A DNA stretch of 16,466 bases from Ruminococcaceae bacterium UBA7067 (GTDB lineage Bacteria; Bacillota; Clostridia; Oscillospirales; Acutalibacteraceae), in the NCBI GenBank assembly GCA_002493755.1, contig DKZT01000062.1:1-16466 (forward strand), written 5' to 3'. The translations under genes and the position numbers were made by a program. The notes below the pieces were generated by a model. It was not told where the DNA came from and ran no database searches. It saw only the letters and a program-made list of their open reading frames with translations. Positions 14,676 to 16,466 of this stretch are shown here, in pieces (positions within the stretch are counted from its first letter, which is position 1; every line of letters begins with the position of its first letter).

Positions 14676-14690
14676 TCCACTCTCCACTCT

Positions 14691-14764
14691 AAAAAAAGGG
14701 TCTTTAGCAAAATGGAGCTTTGTTCAGGCTGAAAAGCCTGACTGTTCGGTTTTGCCAAGGATCC
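14691..14764 (-). terminator. Large terminator hairpin between the convergent genes
   Basis: GGGTCTTTAGCAAAA (14698-14712) pairs with TTTTGCCAAGGATCC (14750-14764) with wobble pairs and one mismatch. An inner 7-bp stem TCAGGCT/AGCCTGA (14724-14741) closes a GAAA loop. On the minus strand seven T follow (14697-14691), giving a rho-independent terminator for the membrane-protein gene. On the plus strand CCTTTTGTTTT follows, so it may also end lipoprotein transcripts. Confidence 0.8.
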
Positions 14765-14775
14765 TTTTGTTTTAA

Positions 14776-15387
14776 TTATTCATCATCGTCAAGTGAATAC
14801 TTTTTGAGAATATCGCTTACATCAAGCTCGTCTATGTTCTCAGTCTCTTCACTCTTTTCTGCTTCGGAGCTGCCGTATTCCGTAACTATTTCATCAACGT
14901 GCCTGTCAAGCTTTTCCTCACGAAGCTTTTCCTGCTCCTTAGCAGCCTCCAGCTTCTTCTTTTTTTCTTTGTTGAGCGTTCTGATATGGTTGTCTATGAA
15001 AAGTCCCACTGCAACAGCGGCAACAATCTGAAGTGCGTAAAATAAAATATCGCTGAAGCTTCCGTTGATAACTCCATTTTCCATAAGCAAATTCAAAAGC
15101 TGAATCAACAAGAAATCAACGAGCAAAATGCCGACGCATTTGCCTGTAATTACATAACCAAAAAGCTCACAGCAAATAATAATTATCGGTGCAAGCAGGA
15201 ATAAGTCCTGAAAACCAAACAGTGCAAAAAGCACCAGAGCCGCAACGGTTGCTACGAGTTCGATAAGAGCCGCCTTATAAAACAGCTCCTGCCGCTTAGC
15301 TTTAACCAGGTAAAGAAAGCCGATAAGCAGCGCTGCAAGCACCACAAATATCCACTGCTGTGAAATAACCTTGAGAATAATATCCAT
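14776..15387 (-). CDS. Five-helix membrane protein with charged coiled-coil tail, function unknown
   Basis: This 203-residue protein is not recognised as a named family. Hydrophobic segments at about 13-28, 42-58, 62-80, 84-102 and 113-131 suggest five membrane helices without a cleaved signal peptide. A lysine/glutamate-rich coiled coil (about 138-168) follows. The acidic C-terminus ends SDILKKYSLDDDE. The tail is probably cytoplasmic, given the positive residues KAKR (29-32) and NHIRTLNKEKKKK (133-145). An AAAGGA ribosome binding site stands 8 bases before the ATG, and a terminator follows the stop. It appears to be a single-gene unit lying between the divIC-S1 pair and the lipoprotein/repeat region. 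A scaffold or membrane-organising role would be a guess only. Confidence 0.85.
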   Translation of the reverse strand: MDIILKVISQQWIFVVLAALLIGFLYLVKAKRQELFYKAALIELVATVAALVLFALFGFQDLFLLAPIIIICCELFGYVITGKCVGILLVDFLLIQLLNLLMENGVINGSFSDILFYALQIVAAVAVGLFIDNHIRTLNKEKKKKLEAAKEQEKLREEKLDRHVDEIVTEYGSSEAEKSEETENIDELDVSDILKKYSLDDDE

Positions 15388-15424
15388 TTTATTTGTCCTT
15401 TCAAGTAAATATAAATTTAAGCAT

Positions 15425-15433
15425 ATTGTAACA
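15425..15433 (-). promoter_or_regulatory. Possible extended -10 promoter of the membrane-protein gene
   Basis: On the minus strand TGTTACAAT (15433-15425) fits the extended -10 pattern TGnTATAAT with one difference. No good -35 box is seen 17 bases upstream. It lies about 38 bases before the ATG, in the only gap between this gene and the preceding terminator. Confidence 0.4.
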
Positions 15434-15483
15434 CATTAAAAAACAATTTTCCATAGAAATCTGACATATTATTCATAATTCTA

Positions 15484-15518
15484 CAAAACAAACAAAAAGA
15501 GCCGTCTTGCGACAGCTC
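15484..15518 (-). terminator. Rho-independent terminator after the S1-domain gene
   Basis: On the minus strand GAGCTGTC (15518-15511), a GCAA tetraloop and GACGGCTC (15506-15499) form an 8-bp stem with one G-U pair. The U-rich run TTTTTGTTTGTTTTG follows. It lies 14 bases after the S1 gene stop and ends the divIC-S1 unit. Confidence 0.9.
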
Positions 15519-15532
15519 CCCATTCGTTTAAA

Positions 15533-15979
15533 TTATTTTTGCGGCTTTCTGCGTCTTGGCGCAGACTCTCCTTTTTTGAGCGCAGACATTTTCTCATCGC
15601 TGGTCTGCTTAAAGCGCGAAAGCATATCTTCAAAATTGCCGTCATTTCTTTTCGGCTGCCACTCAAAGCTACCGGGACCCTTTGAGCCTGAGCCGGGCTG
15701 CTGACTTGCTCGGTTCTTCTTTTGGGTAAACTGCGGTTTTTCACGCTCCATCGCCTTTTTGATTGAAAGACTGATTTTTCCGTCGTCGCCGATTGACAGC
15801 ACCTTGACCTTAACCTGCTGTCCTACGGTTAAATGATCCGCAATCTTTTCAACATAGGTCGGCGCAACCTCAGAAATATGTATCATACCCTTTTTGCCTT
15901 CGGGCAGTTCTACAAATGCTCCGAAATTAGTGATACCCGTAACCTTAGCCTCAACAATACTTCCCACTTCAAGCCGCAT
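15533..15979 (-). CDS. S1 RNA-binding domain protein (YabR/GSP13-like)
   Basis: The 148-residue protein carries one S1 OB-fold domain at about 3-75 (VGSIVEAKVTGITNFGAFVE, MIHISEV, VGQQVKVKVLSIG, KISLSIKKA), expected to bind RNA or ribosomes. The rest (about 76-148) is low-complexity and basic, with glutamine/glycine/serine-rich sequence, a FEDMLSRFKQ helix (116-125) and an RRRKPQK end. In Bacillus an S1 protein, YabR, lies directly after divIC, the same order as here. Its exact role is not known; related GSP13-type proteins associate with ribosomes. It follows the divIC-like gene by 28 bases and is closed by a terminator, so the two form one unit. Confidence 0.9.
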   Translation of the reverse strand: MRLEVGSIVEAKVTGITNFGAFVELPEGKKGMIHISEVAPTYVEKIADHLTVGQQVKVKVLSIGDDGKISLSIKKAMEREKPQFTQKKNRASQQPGSGSKGPGSFEWQPKRNDGNFEDMLSRFKQTSDEKMSALKKGESAPRRRKPQK

Positions 15980-16007
15980 AAAGAAATAATCCCCCTGTTA
16001 AAAACCG

Positions 16008-16331
16008 TCATTCCCCGGCGATGTTTATAAACACACGCTCGTCCGGCTCGGCATAGCCAAGCTCTTCTCTCGCAATTCTTCTGATGTACTCCTCGTTCTC
16101 CTTATCGTCAGAGTTATACACCTGTTCAACCTCGCCGTTTTTTACTTCCTGGATAAGAATCTTATCCTCTAACTCCGAAAGCTCCGATAGTTTTTGGTTT
16201 ATCTGAACCTGCTGAGAAATCAGAGTAACAACAGCGTAGGCAGCAAAAACTCCGAGTAAAACACCGAAAACAATGTTACGCTTTTTTTTCGTTTTTTTTG
16301 TCGGTTCTATCTCTCTTACTACTTCCTTCAC
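16008..16331 (-). CDS. divIC: Septum formation initiator family protein (DivIC/FtsB-like)
   Basis: This 107-residue single-pass membrane protein belongs to the divisome FtsB/DivIC family, which with FtsL and FtsQ/DivIB links septal wall synthesis to cell division. A basic cytoplasmic N-terminus (TKKTKKKR, 11-18) precedes one transmembrane helix (about 20-38). An extracellular coiled coil follows (about 40-72), then the family's C-terminal motif EYIRRIAREELGYAEPDERVFIN (81-103). The start is the GTG at 16331, because AAAGGAG stands 8 bases before it. A TTG ten codons upstream would include that site in the coding sequence and has no ribosome binding site of its own. It pairs with the S1-domain gene as in Bacillus, though a promoter lies immediately upstream, so it is not read through from yabQ-type genes here. 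Confidence 0.9.
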   Translation of the reverse strand: MKEVVREIEPTKKTKKKRNIVFGVLLGVFAAYAVVTLISQQVQINQKLSELSELEDKILIQEVKNGEVEQVYNSDDKENEEYIRRIAREELGYAEPDERVFINIAGE

Positions 16332-16380
16332 GGTTGTTTCTCCTTTCTCTGAATAAAGCAATCGGAAAATTCTTTCTATA

Positions 16381-16410
16381 ATTATACACCTTGTTTGATT
16401 TAACTTTCAA
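16381..16410 (-). promoter_or_regulatory. Promoter of the divIC-S1 unit
   Basis: On the minus strand TTGAAA (16410-16405) and a perfect TATAAT (16386-16381) are 18 bases apart. Transcription should start near 16374 and give a leader of about 43 bases before the GTG start. This is one of the clearest sigma-A promoters in the window. Confidence 0.8.
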
Positions 16411-16466
16411 GCGGTTTTTCGATTTTTCTTTATAATTTTTATGTAGAAACAAAATATAACAGTAAT

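Larger units (their letters stand above)
14383..14690. mobile_element. Non-coding element with 18-bp perfect terminal inverted repeats (MITE-like)
   Basis: The left end AGAGTGGAGAGTGGAGAT (14383-14400) is the exact reverse complement of 14673-14690. The 308-bp interior has no plausible gene. It holds three ATTCGGA heptamers (14399-14422), a 9-bp hairpin GGAACGGTC/GACCGTTCC (14457-14476), a wider inverted pair GTAGGGAAC/GTTCCCTAC (14453-14461, 14563-14571), a further AACAAGG/CCTTGTT pair (14436-14442, 14574-14580) and a copy of the multi-hairpin repeat (14585-14675). The nested symmetry and absence of a transposase suggest a MITE-like or structured-repeat element, inserted directly after the lipoprotein stop. 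No target-site duplication is evident. This accounts for most of the gene-free stretch 14383-14775. Confidence 0.65.

Noticed and set aside
16332..16361. Upstream TTG start for the divIC-like gene
   Set aside because: The ribosome binding site AAAGGAG lies within this extension and is spaced correctly for the GTG at 16331.

Overview
The window reads as chromosomal DNA of a low-to-mid GC Gram-positive anaerobe, most likely class Clostridia (Oscillospirales/Ruminococcaceae-like). This is inferred from strong AGGAGG-type ribosome binding sites, GTG starts, a DapL-type (LL-diaminopimelate aminotransferase) lysine/DAP route, an ANTAR regulator, an FtsB/DivIC-S1 pair as in Firmicutes, and small multi-hairpin repeats. 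No database search was possible, so the taxon is an inference. Nearly all genes lie on the minus strand; only one small lipoprotein gene is on the plus strand.

Read in the direction of transcription (right to left): a divIC/ftsB-like gene and a yabR-like S1-domain gene form a small unit (16331 to 15533) with its own promoter and terminator. A five-helix membrane protein of unknown function follows (15387 to 14776) and ends at a large terminator hairpin. Between 14383 and 14690 lies a non-coding element with 18-bp perfect terminal inverted repeats, directly behind the plus-strand lipoprotein gene (14011 to 14382).

The main operon runs from about 13830 to 4707: an ANTAR antiterminator with a degenerate receiver, carA, a 1348-residue carB-dapF fusion, pyrG, dapL and a small unknown gene, ended by a bidirectional terminator at 4707-4736. 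It joins glutamine-consuming nucleotide synthesis (carbamoyl phosphate, CTP) to the last two steps of meso-diaminopimelate synthesis (DapL makes LL-DAP, DapF epimerises it). A second operon starts from a promoter touching that terminator: ddl, murF, a sodium:amino-acid symporter and a family-4 uracil-DNA glycosylase, ended by a terminator at 176-212. Ddl and MurF make D-Ala-D-Ala and attach it to the DAP-containing UDP-MurNAc-tripeptide, so the two operons together cover consecutive parts of peptidoglycan precursor synthesis.

The most notable items are the in-frame fusion of CarB to DapF, with an intact ribosome binding site and GTG start still embedded at the joint; the ANTAR protein lacking the phospho-acceptor aspartate at the head of a carbamoyl-phosphate operon; and two copies of a hairpin repeat that differ by a compensatory base-pair change. 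The bases left of position 176 hold only repeat-like hairpins and no gene that can be supported.
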